Assembly: GCF_012927125.1 (NCBI RefSeq) | Contig: NZ_JABBFZ010000018.1 | Coordinates: 62,001-126,000, forward strand | Reading direction: 5' to 3' | DNA: 64,000 nt | Source: Paraburkholderia antibiotica | GTDB taxonomy: Bacteria; Pseudomonadota; Gammaproteobacteria; Burkholderiales; Burkholderiaceae | Part shown: one piece after another, positions 50,118 through 58,772 of the stretch | Layout: each line of letters starts with the position of its first letter | Position numbering within the stretch: position 1 is the first letter of the stretch | The notes under the pieces: model-generated | Databases searched by the model: none | Seen by the model: the letters and a program-made list of their open reading frames with translations, nothing else | Told to the model about the DNA's origin: nothing | Translations under genes and position numbers: made by a program

Positions 50118-50205
50118 TGAGACGAATAAATGCAGTTTATGCGTGAGACGAATATTCGTCAAATATTCGTTTGGCGAATAAACGACGAATATTCGTCTGG
50201 CGCAT
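50118..50205 (-). promoter_or_regulatory. hipBA operator region with repeated palindromes
   Basis: GACGAATATTCGTC is a perfect 14-bp palindrome present twice (50147-50160 and 50184-50197). Between them TATTCG-N5-CGAATA (50164-50180) forms a third dyad, and GACGAATAAA-N5-TTTATGCGT (about 50121-50144) a fourth, nearer to hipB. This is the multi-operator layout typical of hipBA autorepression. Confidence 0.85.
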
Positions 50206-50353
50206 AAATAGGGCTGGGTTTGTCATCTGGCCGTGCCGGCCGTGCGGCGGGCGTTTGCGGCCTTCGGCATAGCGCTGGCTAGTGTCGCGCGGCATTGCGA
50301 ACAACCCCAGCGCCTGCGAAGATGACGCCCAATTCGCCAAAACCGCCGAGCTC

Positions 50354-51694
50354 ATGACCACGACTTACCCGCTGCACTCGACCTTCACCGGCGCCGACCA
50401 GGCGTTTCCCACCCAGGCCGACGTCGTCATCGCCGGCGCCGGCATCATGGGCTGCGCGGCCGCCTACTATCTGACGCGCCGCGGCCTGTCGGTGGTGGTG
50501 CTCGACAAGTCGCGGATCGCCGGGCAGCAGTCGTCGCGCGCGTGGGGTTTCGTGCGGCAGCAGGGGCGCGAAGCCGCTGAAGTGCCGCTGATGATGGCGA
50601 GCATCCCGCTGTGGCAGGAACTCGAGCGCGAACTGAATTTCGATCTCGAATGGCGTCAGGGCGGTTGCCTGTACGTCGCGACCGATGAAGAGGATTGGGC
50701 GTCGTTCCGGCAATGGCTCGACGTCGCGCGTCAGTACGGACTCGACACGCGCACGCTCGACCGCAAGCAGATCGATACGATCGTGAGCGGCATGCAGGGC
50801 CCCGCGCTCGGCGGCCTCTACACGCCGAGCGACGGTCAGGCCGAACCGCGCCGCGCCGCCGCGGCATTCGCGGCGCGGGCCGCGCAAGCCGGCGCGCTGT
50901 TTTTCGAAGGCTGCGGCGTGGTCGGCGTCGAACGCGCGGGCGGCGCGATCGCCGGCGTCGTCACCGAGCGCGGCACGGTGCGCACGTCGCGTTTTATCTG
51001 CGTGGCCGGCGCGAGCAGCTGGCGGCTGCTCGACACGCTCGGCCTCGAATTGCCGCAGCAGGCGGTGCGCGGCACCTGTATGCGCACCAATCCGCAGCCG
51101 GCCGTCACCGCGTCGACGTTCTGGGGGCACGGTCTCGGCATCCGCCAGCGCGCGAACGGCGCCATCAATCTCGCCGACGACATGCAGGTCGACGTCGACA
51201 TGACGCTCGGCCATTTCCGCGCGCTCAAATGGTTTTTGCCCGAGTTGTGGAAGCAGCGCGAGAAGTTCAGCTTTCATCTGAACGGCGCCTGTCTGAGCGA
51301 TCTGCGCGAACGTCTGCCGGGCGGCGTGCCCGCGGCCGAGCGCGTGCTGCATCCGCGCGATCCGCAGTCGCAGCCGAATGCGGGCCATGCGCCGCGTGCG
51401 CTCAAGAAACTGCACGTGCTGTTTCCGGTGTTGCGGGATGCGCGGATCGTCGAGGCGTGGGCCGGTCTGATCGATGTGCTGCCCGACGGCATTCCTGTGA
51501 TCGACGCGCCGCCGCAGGTTCCGGGTCTGACGATCGCGACCGGCTTCTGCGGCCACGGCTTCGCAATGGGGCCGATCGTCGGTAAGCTGCTCGCGGAAAT
51601 GAACGATGGCGGCGAGGCGTCGCTGGATCTGTCGGCGTTCCGCTTGCAGCGTTTCTTCGACGGCACGATGCAGCGGCCGCGCAGCATGCTGTAA
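50354..51694 (+). CDS. FAD-dependent oxidoreductase of the DAO family
   Basis: This 446-residue DadA/SoxB-like flavoprotein has an N-terminal FAD loop VVIAGAGIMGCAAAYYLTRRG (about 24-44 in parts), SSRAWGFVRQQGR, a GCLYVATDEEDW stretch, and the C-terminal FAD segment GLTIATGFCGHGFAMGPIVG. Enzymes of the group oxidise D-amino acids, sarcosine, proline or betaine-type N-substituted amino acids. The later gene for an ornithine cyclodeaminase/mu-crystallin family reductase fits an imino-acid pathway. Start 50354 is chosen by homology; the frame is open to 50282. Confidence 0.87.
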   Translation: MTTTYPLHSTFTGADQAFPTQADVVIAGAGIMGCAAAYYLTRRGLSVVVLDKSRIAGQQSSRAWGFVRQQGREAAEVPLMMASIPLWQELERELNFDLEWRQGGCLYVATDEEDWASFRQWLDVARQYGLDTRTLDRKQIDTIVSGMQGPALGGLYTPSDGQAEPRRAAAAFAARAAQAGALFFEGCGVVGVERAGGAIAGVVTERGTVRTSRFICVAGASSWRLLDTLGLELPQQAVRGTCMRTNPQPAVTASTFWGHGLGIRQRANGAINLADDMQVDVDMTLGHFRALKWFLPELWKQREKFSFHLNGACLSDLRERLPGGVPAAERVLHPRDPQSQPNAGHAPRALKKLHVLFPVLRDARIVEAWAGLIDVLPDGIPVIDAPPQVPGLTIATGFCGHGFAMGPIVGKLLAEMNDGGEASLDLSAFRLQRFFDGTMQRPRSML

Positions 51695-51745
51695 GCGCCC
51701 GGCTCGATACCACCGCAACGACAGCAACGACAGGCGATCCGACCG

Positions 51746-52378
51746 ATGATCGATTCCGTACTCCGCCACGCCGACGTGCCGTACTACACGCAATGGGGCA
51801 GCCCCGAGTGGGTGCGCGACATCGTCGAGCGGCAGCGCGACCCGTGCGACGATCCGCTATGGCAGCGCAGCGGTTTCGACGATCCCGAGCGTTATCGCTT
51901 CTGGGCGAAGCGGCTGTGCGGACTCACGTGTCTCGAATCGGCGCTCGACTACTGGCGTATCGATCACGCGCCGCGCGCCGCGTTGCTCGACGACGCGTTG
52001 CGCCACGGCGTGTACCGGATGCGCGACGATGGCGGCGTCGACGGTCTGATCTATCGGCCGTTCGCCGGATGGGTCGGCGATGCGTACGGGCTGCAGGTAG
52101 AGGTGTTGCCGCAGGCGTCGCTCGAGGAGATCGCCGGGCAGCTCGACGCCGATACGCTCGCGATCGTCTCGGTGAGTGCCGAGATCCGCTATCCCGAGCG
52201 GCCGAACCAGCGTCAGGGCGGTCATCTGATTTTGCTGCACGGCCGCGATCGCGACGGTGTGTGGTTTCACAACCCGTCGGGCGTCGCGCCGCATCAGGCC
52301 GACGTGTATCTGCCGTTCGCGACGCTCGCGCGTTTCTACGCGGGGCGCGGGATGACGCTCGGCCGCGGCGCGCGTTAG
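51746..52378 (+). CDS. C39-like peptidase family protein
   Basis: This 210-residue protein resembles the papain-like C39_2 group. The Cys candidate is in AKRLCGLTCLESALDYW (about 55-71), the His in GGHLILLHGRD near 160 and an Asn/Asp in VWFHNPSG near 170, in the C-H-N order of the fold. There is no signal peptide. It begins 51 bp after the FAD oxidoreductase and probably shares its transcript. Proteolysis or amide hydrolysis is inferred; bacterial members of this kind are mostly uncharacterised. Confidence 0.75.
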   Translation: MIDSVLRHADVPYYTQWGSPEWVRDIVERQRDPCDDPLWQRSGFDDPERYRFWAKRLCGLTCLESALDYWRIDHAPRAALLDDALRHGVYRMRDDGGVDGLIYRPFAGWVGDAYGLQVEVLPQASLEEIAGQLDADTLAIVSVSAEIRYPERPNQRQGGHLILLHGRDRDGVWFHNPSGVAPHQADVYLPFATLARFYAGRGMTLGRGAR

Positions 52379-52484
52379 AAGTGACGGGGCGCCGAGTCGG
52401 CCAGGCAAGTCGCCGCGATGAACAGGGCGGGCCCGTTTTCTGCTGCGCGGCCGTCATCGATGTTCGACCTGACGGAGATCCAGT

Positions 52485-52727
52485 ATGAATCGAACCTTAT
52501 ATCTCCTGGTCGCCGGCCTTGTCGCGCTCGGCGCCGTCACTTCGGCTCAGGCCGCGAGCCGTGACGAACAGGCCCATGCCTGTCGCGGCGACGCGATGCA
52601 TTTCTGCGCCAGCGAGATTCCCAACGAAGAGAAGATCACCGCCTGCATGAAGCAGCACATCGACGAACTGAGCCCGGCCTGTCGGGCGATGTTCAAAAAC
52701 GGCAGGAAGGCTGACAGGAAAGGGTGA
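52485..52727 (+). CDS. Small secreted cysteine-rich repeat protein
   Basis: This 80-residue protein has a signal peptide (MNRTLYLLVAGLVALGAVTSAQA, cut before ASRDEQ). The mature part is one cysteine-rich GLG1-type repeat: C..DAMHFC..EIPNEEKITACMKQHIDELSPAC, giving two disulfide pairs. It ends in basic residues. Probably periplasmic. Function of such proteins in Burkholderiales is not known to me. Surrounded by genes of amino-acid metabolism, but with its own spacing of over 100 bp on both sides. Confidence 0.8.
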   Translation: MNRTLYLLVAGLVALGAVTSAQAASRDEQAHACRGDAMHFCASEIPNEEKITACMKQHIDELSPACRAMFKNGRKADRKG

Positions 52728-52970
52728 CAGCGAGCGTGGCGCGGCAATGAGGTAACAGAGCCGGGAAGAGGGCTGGTAACAGAGCCGATAAGAGCGCCGA
52801 TGAGCGCGCCGCCGGGGCATCGCTTGATGAACGGCAGCCGCGCCCGGTCCGCCATACCCGCTCTCAGCCACGCACACAGAACCGCCAACCTCCCACCCGG
52901 CTGGCGATTTTTTTTCCGCTCGGTTACGGTGACGCATGCCCACTCACTCCAGGATTGGACCGTCCCGCCT

Positions 52971-53903
52971 ATGAGCCGCCCGACCACGCAGATCTTCGAC
53001 GCCGCCGCCACCGCGCGGCTGATGCCGTACGCCGCCCTCGTCGACGCGCTGAAGCGCGCGAGCATCGATTACGCGCAGCAGCGCATCGCGAGTCCCGAGC
53101 GGCTCGTCGTGCCGCTCAACGCCGGCGGCATCATGCTGTCGATGCCCGCCACCGCGCCCGATCTCGCGATCCACAAGCTCGTCAACGTGTGCGCGAGCAA
53201 CGGCGCGCGCAATCTGCCGACGATCCACGGCCAGGTGATGGCGTTCGACGCCGATACCGGCGAGACGCTATTCGTACTCGACGGCCCGACCGTAACCGGG
53301 CGCCGGACCGCGGCGATGTCGATGCTCGGCATCGCGACGTTCGCCGCGCGCGCGCCGCGCGAAATTCTGCTGATCGGCACCGGCACGCAGGCGCTCAATC
53401 ATCTGGAAGCGATCGGCGAGCTGTATCCCGATGCACGCGTATGGGTCAAGGGCAGCGCGCCCGCGCGCGCCGACGCGTTCTGCGCGGCGCAGCGCGGCAA
53501 GGTGCGCGACTTGCAGCCGCTCGCGCCGGGCGGTGCGCCGCTGCCCGAATCGATCGATGTCGTGATCGCGCTGACCACCAGCAAACAGCCGGTCTATGAC
53601 GAACCGGCGCGCGCGGGGCGGTTCGTGATCGGCGTCGGCGCGTTCACGCCGCAGATGGTCGAGATCGGCGCGACCACGATCGCGGGCAGCGCGCTGTTCG
53701 TCGACGATCCGGCCGGCGCGAAGCACGAGGCCGGCGATTTCATTCAGGCCGGCGTCGACTGGGCGCGGGTCGGCGGAATCGCGGCGGTATTGCAGAACGC
53801 GCAGCCGCTACCGACGGCCCCGATGGTGTTCAAGAGCGTCGGCTGCGCGGCGTGGGATCTGGCCGCGTGCCGGGTCGCGCGCGAGTCGTTGGCGCGACAC
53901 TGA
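52971..53903 (+). CDS. Ornithine cyclodeaminase/mu-crystallin family protein (imino-acid reductase-like)
   Basis: This 310-residue NAD(P)-binding protein has IASPERLVVPLNAGGIMLSMPA at the substrate end, TVTGRRTAAMSMLG, the Rossmann loop LLIGTGTQALNHLEAI near 130-145 and the terminal FKSVGCAAWDLAA. Family members include ornithine cyclodeaminase and delta1-pyrroline/piperideine-2-carboxylate reductases; TGRRTAA..A favours the latter type. The start at 52971 is set by homology. It probably reduces a cyclic imino acid formed by an amino-acid oxidase such as the one encoded upstream. Confidence 0.82.
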   Translation: MSRPTTQIFDAAATARLMPYAALVDALKRASIDYAQQRIASPERLVVPLNAGGIMLSMPATAPDLAIHKLVNVCASNGARNLPTIHGQVMAFDADTGETLFVLDGPTVTGRRTAAMSMLGIATFAARAPREILLIGTGTQALNHLEAIGELYPDARVWVKGSAPARADAFCAAQRGKVRDLQPLAPGGAPLPESIDVVIALTTSKQPVYDEPARAGRFVIGVGAFTPQMVEIGATTIAGSALFVDDPAGAKHEAGDFIQAGVDWARVGGIAAVLQNAQPLPTAPMVFKSVGCAAWDLAACRVARESLARH

Positions 53904-54143
53904 ACGCGCGGCGCGCGAATTGAATCGATCGCGAAAAGTCCCGCAAAAACAGGTCTCTGCCGCGGCGGGTTGGCATCCTGAGTCAGCTTGCGGCAGATCT
54001 TGCCGTGCAAACTATCTTAAAACGTTGCACCATAGGCGTTTGCCGGAAAAAGCGCCTGCGCGAAGGTCCGCCGTTCGACCGCGCGCCGGCCGCCGATTCC
54101 TGTTCCTGATCGACGCCCTTTCCCTAGACGCTGCAATCGTGCC

Positions 54144-55625
54144 ATGACGACCCAACACGCTTCTGCCACACCCGACCTGCCGCTCGACATGATCATCTTC
54201 GGCGGCACCGGCGACCTGTCGTTCCGCAAGCTGCTGCCCGCGCTTTACATGGCGCATCTGCACTGCAATCTGCCGCCCGAGACCCGCATTCTGACGATCG
54301 GCCGCAAGCCCTGGTCGCGCGACGAATACATCGGCGAATTCATGGAGCAGAAGGCCAAGCCCTTCATCGAGAAGAAAGCGTTCGACGCCGCCGCGTGGGA
54401 CAAATTTCTCGCGCTGTTCGAATACGTGCGGATGGACGTCGACTCGCCGGAGGACTACCAGCGCCTGAAGGAAGTCTCGCGCGAAGGCGTGCGCCGGGTG
54501 TTCTATCTGGCGACCTCGCCGGATCTGTTCACCAATATCTGCGAGAACCTGTCGGTCGCGGGACTCGTCGACGAACACTCGCGCGTCGTGCTCGAAAAGC
54601 CGCTCGGCCACGATCTCGCCTCCGCGCAGGCGATCAACACCGCGGTCGGCAAGCACTTCAGCGAAGCGCAGATCTACCGGATCGATCACTACCTCGGCAA
54701 GGAAACCGTGCAGAACCTGATGGTGCTGCGCTTCGGCAATCCGATTTTCGGGCCGCTGTGGCAGGCGCCGTACATCAAGAGCGTGCAGATCACGGTGGCC
54801 GAGACGGTCGGCGTGGGCAGTCGCGCGGGGTTCTACGACAAGACCGGCGCGTTGCGCGACATGGTGCAGAACCATCTGCTGCAACTGCTGTGCATCGTCG
54901 CGATGGAGCCGCCGGTGTCGCTCGATCCGGACGCGGTGCGCGACGAAAAGCTCAAGGTGCTGCGTTCGTTGCGGCCGATGACACCCGAGGACATCGCGCG
55001 CGACACCGTGCGCGGCCAGTACACGGCCGGCGCGGTCGACGGCGAGGCAGTCAAGGGCTACCTCGAGGAAGACAACGTGCCGGCGGGCAGTCGCGCCGAG
55101 ACCTTCGTCGCGTTGCGTGCGCGGATCAACAACTGGCGTTGGGCCAACGTGCCGTTCTTCCTGCGCACCGGCAAGCGGATGCAGAAGAAGCTGTCGGAGA
55201 TCGTGATCGAATTCTCCGAGCTGCCGTTCTCGATCATCCCGAGCGACGGACGCACCTACGGCAATCGGCTGGTGATCCAGCTGCAGCCCGAAGAGTCGAT
55301 CCAGTTGCAGGTGCTCGCGAAAGAGCCGGGCAGCGGCATGCATATGCTGCCGGTGAGCCTGAATCTCGATCTGCAGCAGGCCTTCACCGAGCGTCGCGCG
55401 GAAGCGTACGAACGGCTGCTGATCGACGTGATTCGCGGACGTCTGACGCACTTCATGCGCCGCGACGAACTCGAAGCCGCGTGGGCGTGGGCCGAACCGA
55501 TTCTCGACGGCTGGGCGAAGTCCGGCGAGCGGCCGCGCTCGTATTCGGCGGGCACGTTCGGACCGGCGGCGTCGACTGCGTTGATGGCGCGTGAAAACGC
55601 GGTGTGGGCGGAGGAGTCGCAGTAA
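54144..55625 (+). CDS. zwf: Glucose-6-phosphate 1-dehydrogenase
   Basis: This 493-residue enzyme oxidises glucose 6-phosphate to 6-phosphogluconolactone with NAD(P)+, entering the Entner-Doudoroff and pentose phosphate routes. FGGTGDLSFRKLLPALY (residues 16-32) is the cofactor loop and RIDHYLGKETVQNL the active-site signature with the conserved Asp-His and Lys. EKPLGHDLASA and FLRTGKRM are also present. Length is normal (about 490). It is monocistronic here; a terminator follows. Confidence 0.95.
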   Translation: MTTQHASATPDLPLDMIIFGGTGDLSFRKLLPALYMAHLHCNLPPETRILTIGRKPWSRDEYIGEFMEQKAKPFIEKKAFDAAAWDKFLALFEYVRMDVDSPEDYQRLKEVSREGVRRVFYLATSPDLFTNICENLSVAGLVDEHSRVVLEKPLGHDLASAQAINTAVGKHFSEAQIYRIDHYLGKETVQNLMVLRFGNPIFGPLWQAPYIKSVQITVAETVGVGSRAGFYDKTGALRDMVQNHLLQLLCIVAMEPPVSLDPDAVRDEKLKVLRSLRPMTPEDIARDTVRGQYTAGAVDGEAVKGYLEEDNVPAGSRAETFVALRARINNWRWANVPFFLRTGKRMQKKLSEIVIEFSELPFSIIPSDGRTYGNRLVIQLQPEESIQLQVLAKEPGSGMHMLPVSLNLDLQQAFTERRAEAYERLLIDVIRGRLTHFMRRDELEAAWAWAEPILDGWAKSGERPRSYSAGTFGPAASTALMARENAVWAEESQ

Positions 55626-55696
55626 GCGGCGCTTCGATGGGTTGAATGGGCGGATGGGCGTCGCCTCGACGGCGGTGCGCTATGCATGCAGCTACC

Positions 55697-55741
55697 CGCG
55701 GCTCGTGACGTTATGACGGCGTCGCGAGCCGCGTTCGTTTT
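55697..55741 (+). terminator. Terminator after zwf
   Basis: A perfect 9-bp stem (CGCGGCTCG / CGAGCCGCG) with a long loop is followed by TTCGTTTT. Confidence 0.65.
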
Positions 55742-55900
55742 GCGGTTCGTTTCGCTTGATGCTTAGTGATCCGTAGCGGTTGTGATCTGTGTGGAGCGAC
55801 TCGCATCATTCGTACTGCATGACAATTTGATTTCATCCGGATTACGCCTATGATGATTTCCTTGTCCGCATGAGCGGGCGGCATTTCACAGGAGACATCG

Positions 55901-57046
55901 ATGAGGCGGCTTTTCGTGGCATTGAGCTGGGCGGCAGTCATGGCAATCGTTCCCAATCTGGCCGCGTGCGGTGGCAGCGATCTCAATGCCTCGGCGGGTC
56001 CGCCGAAGGTGATCATCGATAGCGACTACAACACGCTCAGCGACGACGGCCAGCTCGGCGTGATGGCCGCGCAATTGCAGGCGCAGGGCTCGCTGAAAGT
56101 GCTCGGCATCACTGTCGTGTCGGGCAATCAGTGGCTCATGCAGGGCGTCTCCGATGCGCTGAAATCGGTCGAGCGTCTGGGCGTCGAAAATCAGATCGGC
56201 GTGTATGCGGGTGCCAATTACGCGCTGTCGCACGACTACGCGACGATCCAGCAGGAACTGAAAGAGTTTCCTGGCGGCGACGGCTATCTCGGCGCATGGA
56301 GCACGCCCGAGCCGAAATCGGCGAGCGACCTCGTCGCGCCGCCCGACGGTTTCGCGACGCATACGAAGGTGCAGAGCCAGAGCGCGAAGGATTTCATCGT
56401 CGAGTCGGTGAAGCGCTATCCAGGCGAAGTGACGATCCTCGCGATCGGCCCGCTGACCAATATCGCGCAAGCCACCAGCGAGCATCCCGAGATCGTGCCG
56501 CTGATCAAGCAGATCATCTACATGGGCGGCGCGATCGACGTGCCGGGCAACACCACGCCGACCGCCGAGTTCAACTGGTGGTTCGATCCCGAGGCGGCGA
56601 AAACGGTCTTGCGTCTACCGATCAAACAGACGGTGATTCCGCTCGACGTGACCGACACGGTGCAGATGGACAAGGCGTTATACGATCGCGTCGCGCACGA
56701 TCCGACGAAGCAGACCATCATCACGCAGCTGTTCAAGACGCTGAACGGCTATGGTTTCGACGGCAAGAACGGCTTCGAGACGAACCCGAACTACACGACC
56801 AACATCTGGGACACGCTGACGCTCGCATATCTGATGCATCCGTCGTTCGCGACGCAGACGGTCGATGAGTGGGTGGACGTGGATACGAGCTTCGGCGCCA
56901 ACGATGGCAAGGCAACCGGCTATACGAGTTCGCCGCCGGCGGGTTTGCAGAAAATGACGATCGTCAAACGTTTCGACAATCCTGCCTTTTTCGATTTCTA
57001 CGTGGATCTGCTGACGCGGCCGGTGCCGGTCAAGCTACCGGACTGA
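55901..57046 (+). CDS. Inosine/uridine-preferring nucleoside hydrolase family lipoprotein
   Basis: This 381-residue protein has a lipoprotein signal (MRRLFVALSWAAVMAIVPNLAAC, lipobox LAAC with Cys23), so it is probably anchored in the periplasm. The nucleoside-hydrolase fold follows: IIDSDYNTLSDDG (residues 38-50) is a variant of the DTDPGxDD calcium site with two extra residues between the aspartate pairs, and ILAIGPLTNIAQA, IYMGGA and EFNWWFDPEAA are intact. It would cleave nucleosides to base and ribose. ATG 55901 has AGGAGA upstream. Confidence 0.88.
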   Translation: MRRLFVALSWAAVMAIVPNLAACGGSDLNASAGPPKVIIDSDYNTLSDDGQLGVMAAQLQAQGSLKVLGITVVSGNQWLMQGVSDALKSVERLGVENQIGVYAGANYALSHDYATIQQELKEFPGGDGYLGAWSTPEPKSASDLVAPPDGFATHTKVQSQSAKDFIVESVKRYPGEVTILAIGPLTNIAQATSEHPEIVPLIKQIIYMGGAIDVPGNTTPTAEFNWWFDPEAAKTVLRLPIKQTVIPLDVTDTVQMDKALYDRVAHDPTKQTIITQLFKTLNGYGFDGKNGFETNPNYTTNIWDTLTLAYLMHPSFATQTVDEWVDVDTSFGANDGKATGYTSSPPAGLQKMTIVKRFDNPAFFDFYVDLLTRPVPVKLPD

Positions 57047-57061
57047 TTGCGAGACTCCGAT

Positions 57062-57094
57062 GGGCCTGCACCCGCTTTACGCGGGATGCAGGCC
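57062..57094. terminator. Hairpin between convergent nucleoside hydrolase and lysR genes
   Basis: GGCCTGCACCCGC faces GCGGGATGCAGGCC across a TTTAC loop, one mismatch. No T-tract follows on either side, so it may act as an mRNA 3' stabiliser rather than a classical terminator. Confidence 0.45.
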
Positions 57095-58033
57095 GCGCAA
57101 CAACTGCCGCACGCGCGACAGATCCTGCTCGACGTGACCGGCTTTCTCGAACAGCTCCGCGAGCCAGTCGACGAACGCGCGCACGCGCGGCGACACGCGG
57201 CGATTCTTCACATACACGACCGCGACCGGCATCGGCACGGGTTTCCATTGCGGCAGCACTTCGCGCAGCAGGCCCGAATCGAGGTAGGGCTGCGCGGCGA
57301 CCCGGGCGGGCTGGATCATCCCGAGACCTTGCAGTCCGCAGGTCAGGTAGGCCTGTTCGTCGCTGACCTGCACGAAGCCTTTGAGCTTGACGCTGAGCGC
57401 TTCGCCGTCCACTTCGAAATCGAAGTCGCATTCGCGGCCGTTATGCGGCGACACGCAATTGACCGCGACGTGCGCGCGCAGATCGTCGAGATCGGCGGGC
57501 GTGCCGTGGCGCGCCAGATAGTCCGGGCTGGCGCAGGTCACGTGTTCGAGCGTGCCGAGATGACGCGCGACCAGATTCGAATCCGGCAACTCGCCGAGCT
57601 GGATGCAGCAGTCGATTGCTTCGGAGACCAGATCGATGCTTCGATTGCTGACGCCGATGGCGAGATCGAGGTTCGGATAGCGGGCGTGGAAGTCGTCGAG
57701 GGCGGGCAGCACGATCGCACTGGCGACGGCGCTGGGCATTTCGATGCGCAGACGGCCGGTCAGGTTATCGGTTGCATGACGGAGGCTGGCTTCCATTTCA
57801 TCGATATCGGCGAGGATTTGCGCGCAGCGTTCGTAGTAGGCCGCGCCTTCCGGCGTGACGCTCAGACGACGTGTCGTGCGGATCAATAGTGCTGTGCCCA
57901 GCAGGGCTTCCAGATTCTGGACGATCGTCGTTGCGGTCGCGCGTGGGATGTTCAGGGATTCCGCTGCGCGGGTGAAGCTGTTGGTGTCCACAATTCGGAT
58001 GAATGTGCGCATTGCAGTTAGTCTGTCGATCAC
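57077..58033 (-). CDS. LysR-family transcriptional regulator
   Basis: This 318-residue regulator has an N-terminal LysR helix-turn-helix (residues 1-60: MIDRLTAMRTFIRIVDTNSFTRAAESLNIPRATATTIVQNLE in parts), and a substrate-binding domain from about 92 (GRLRIEMPSAVAS). It resembles the large Burkholderia group regulating nearby oxidoreductases. Upstream (58034 onward) is the long palindromic repeat element rather than a divergent gene, so no obvious target exists unless it regulates the alcohol dehydrogenase on the far side of the element. Confidence 0.88.
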   Translation of the reverse strand: MIDRLTAMRTFIRIVDTNSFTRAAESLNIPRATATTIVQNLEALLGTALLIRTTRRLSVTPEGAAYYERCAQILADIDEMEASLRHATDNLTGRLRIEMPSAVASAIVLPALDDFHARYPNLDLAIGVSNRSIDLVSEAIDCCIQLGELPDSNLVARHLGTLEHVTCASPDYLARHGTPADLDDLRAHVAVNCVSPHNGRECDFDFEVDGEALSVKLKGFVQVSDEQAYLTCGLQGLGMIQPARVAAQPYLDSGLLREVLPQWKPVPMPVAVVYVKNRRVSPRVRAFVDWLAELFEKAGHVEQDLSRVRQLLRGLHPA

Positions 58034-58080
58034 TGGGATGCTCCAAATGGTTTTTTTGCCGTGCGGCGCTTTTTTTCGTT

Positions 58081-58672
58081 GTTCCTGGGTTTTTGGCCTC
58101 TCCTTGTTGTCTTATTGGTCTATTAGCGTTGCCCCCTGTGCGGGGCGGCACCTACTTTCTTTGCTGCTGCAAAGAAAGTAGGCAAAGAAAGCAGCTTCAC
58201 ACCGCTAATTCTTAAGTGGGCACCTCGGTTAACTACGGGTAGTGGTGCATCTGGAATCTGTCATCTCGCACACTCAGCGTGAGTGACAAAGCCGTCATGC
58301 TTCCCACTTCGCACTGCGTGCGTCGTGGACGGGTCTGCAATGGAAACCCGTGTGAATAGTTCGTGTAATGAGGGCCGTCGGCTGCGCCTCGGCGAGGCGC
58401 TTAAAGACCGAGGGTTTGTGACCGAGGCTTCGGGGCGCGGAGCGCCGCCGGAAGAATGACTGCCTTGTCACTCACGGGGAGTGTGCAGGAACACAGATTC
58501 CAGATGCACCACTACCGGCGGTTGACCGAGGTGCCCGTTTAAGAATTAGCGGTGTGAAGCTGCTTTCTTTGCCTACTTTCTTTGCAGCAGGCAAAGAAAG
58601 TAGGTGCCGCCCCGCACAGGGGCAACGCTAATAGACCGAAAGCAAATCAAGGAAAGGCCAAAAACCCAGAAC
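58081..58672. repeat. Long palindromic repeat element, arms about 220 bp
   Basis: The left arm (58081-58304) and right arm (58450-58672) are imperfect reverse complements over their full length, with a spacer of about 145 bases. Within the arms are smaller direct and inverted copies of CTACTTTCTTTGC / GCAAAGAAAGTAG. Short ORFs on the arms read ..RGGTYFLC..QRK and are typical spurious products of such elements. No transposase is present. It fills the intergenic space between lysR and the alcohol dehydrogenase. Confidence 0.9.
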
Positions 58673-58710
58673 AACAAAAAAACCAGAACAACAAAAGCCA
58701 GAACAACAAA
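58666..58710. repeat. Short repeats CCAGAACAACAAA, three copies
   Basis: Three spaced copies of CCAGAACAACAAA at the right border of the palindromic element, in an A-rich stretch just before the alcohol dehydrogenase stop codon. Confidence 0.6.
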
Positions 58711-58772
58711 CAAAAGCCCCGCGCCGCAGGCGCAAAAAAACTGCCCACCCGCTGCGCGGAACAAAAAACCGA

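Noticed and set aside
58573..58764. Short ORFs (..RGGTYFLC..QRK) on the palindromic element
   Set aside because: They appear on both arms in opposite orientation as a by-product of the repeat, with no ribosome site.
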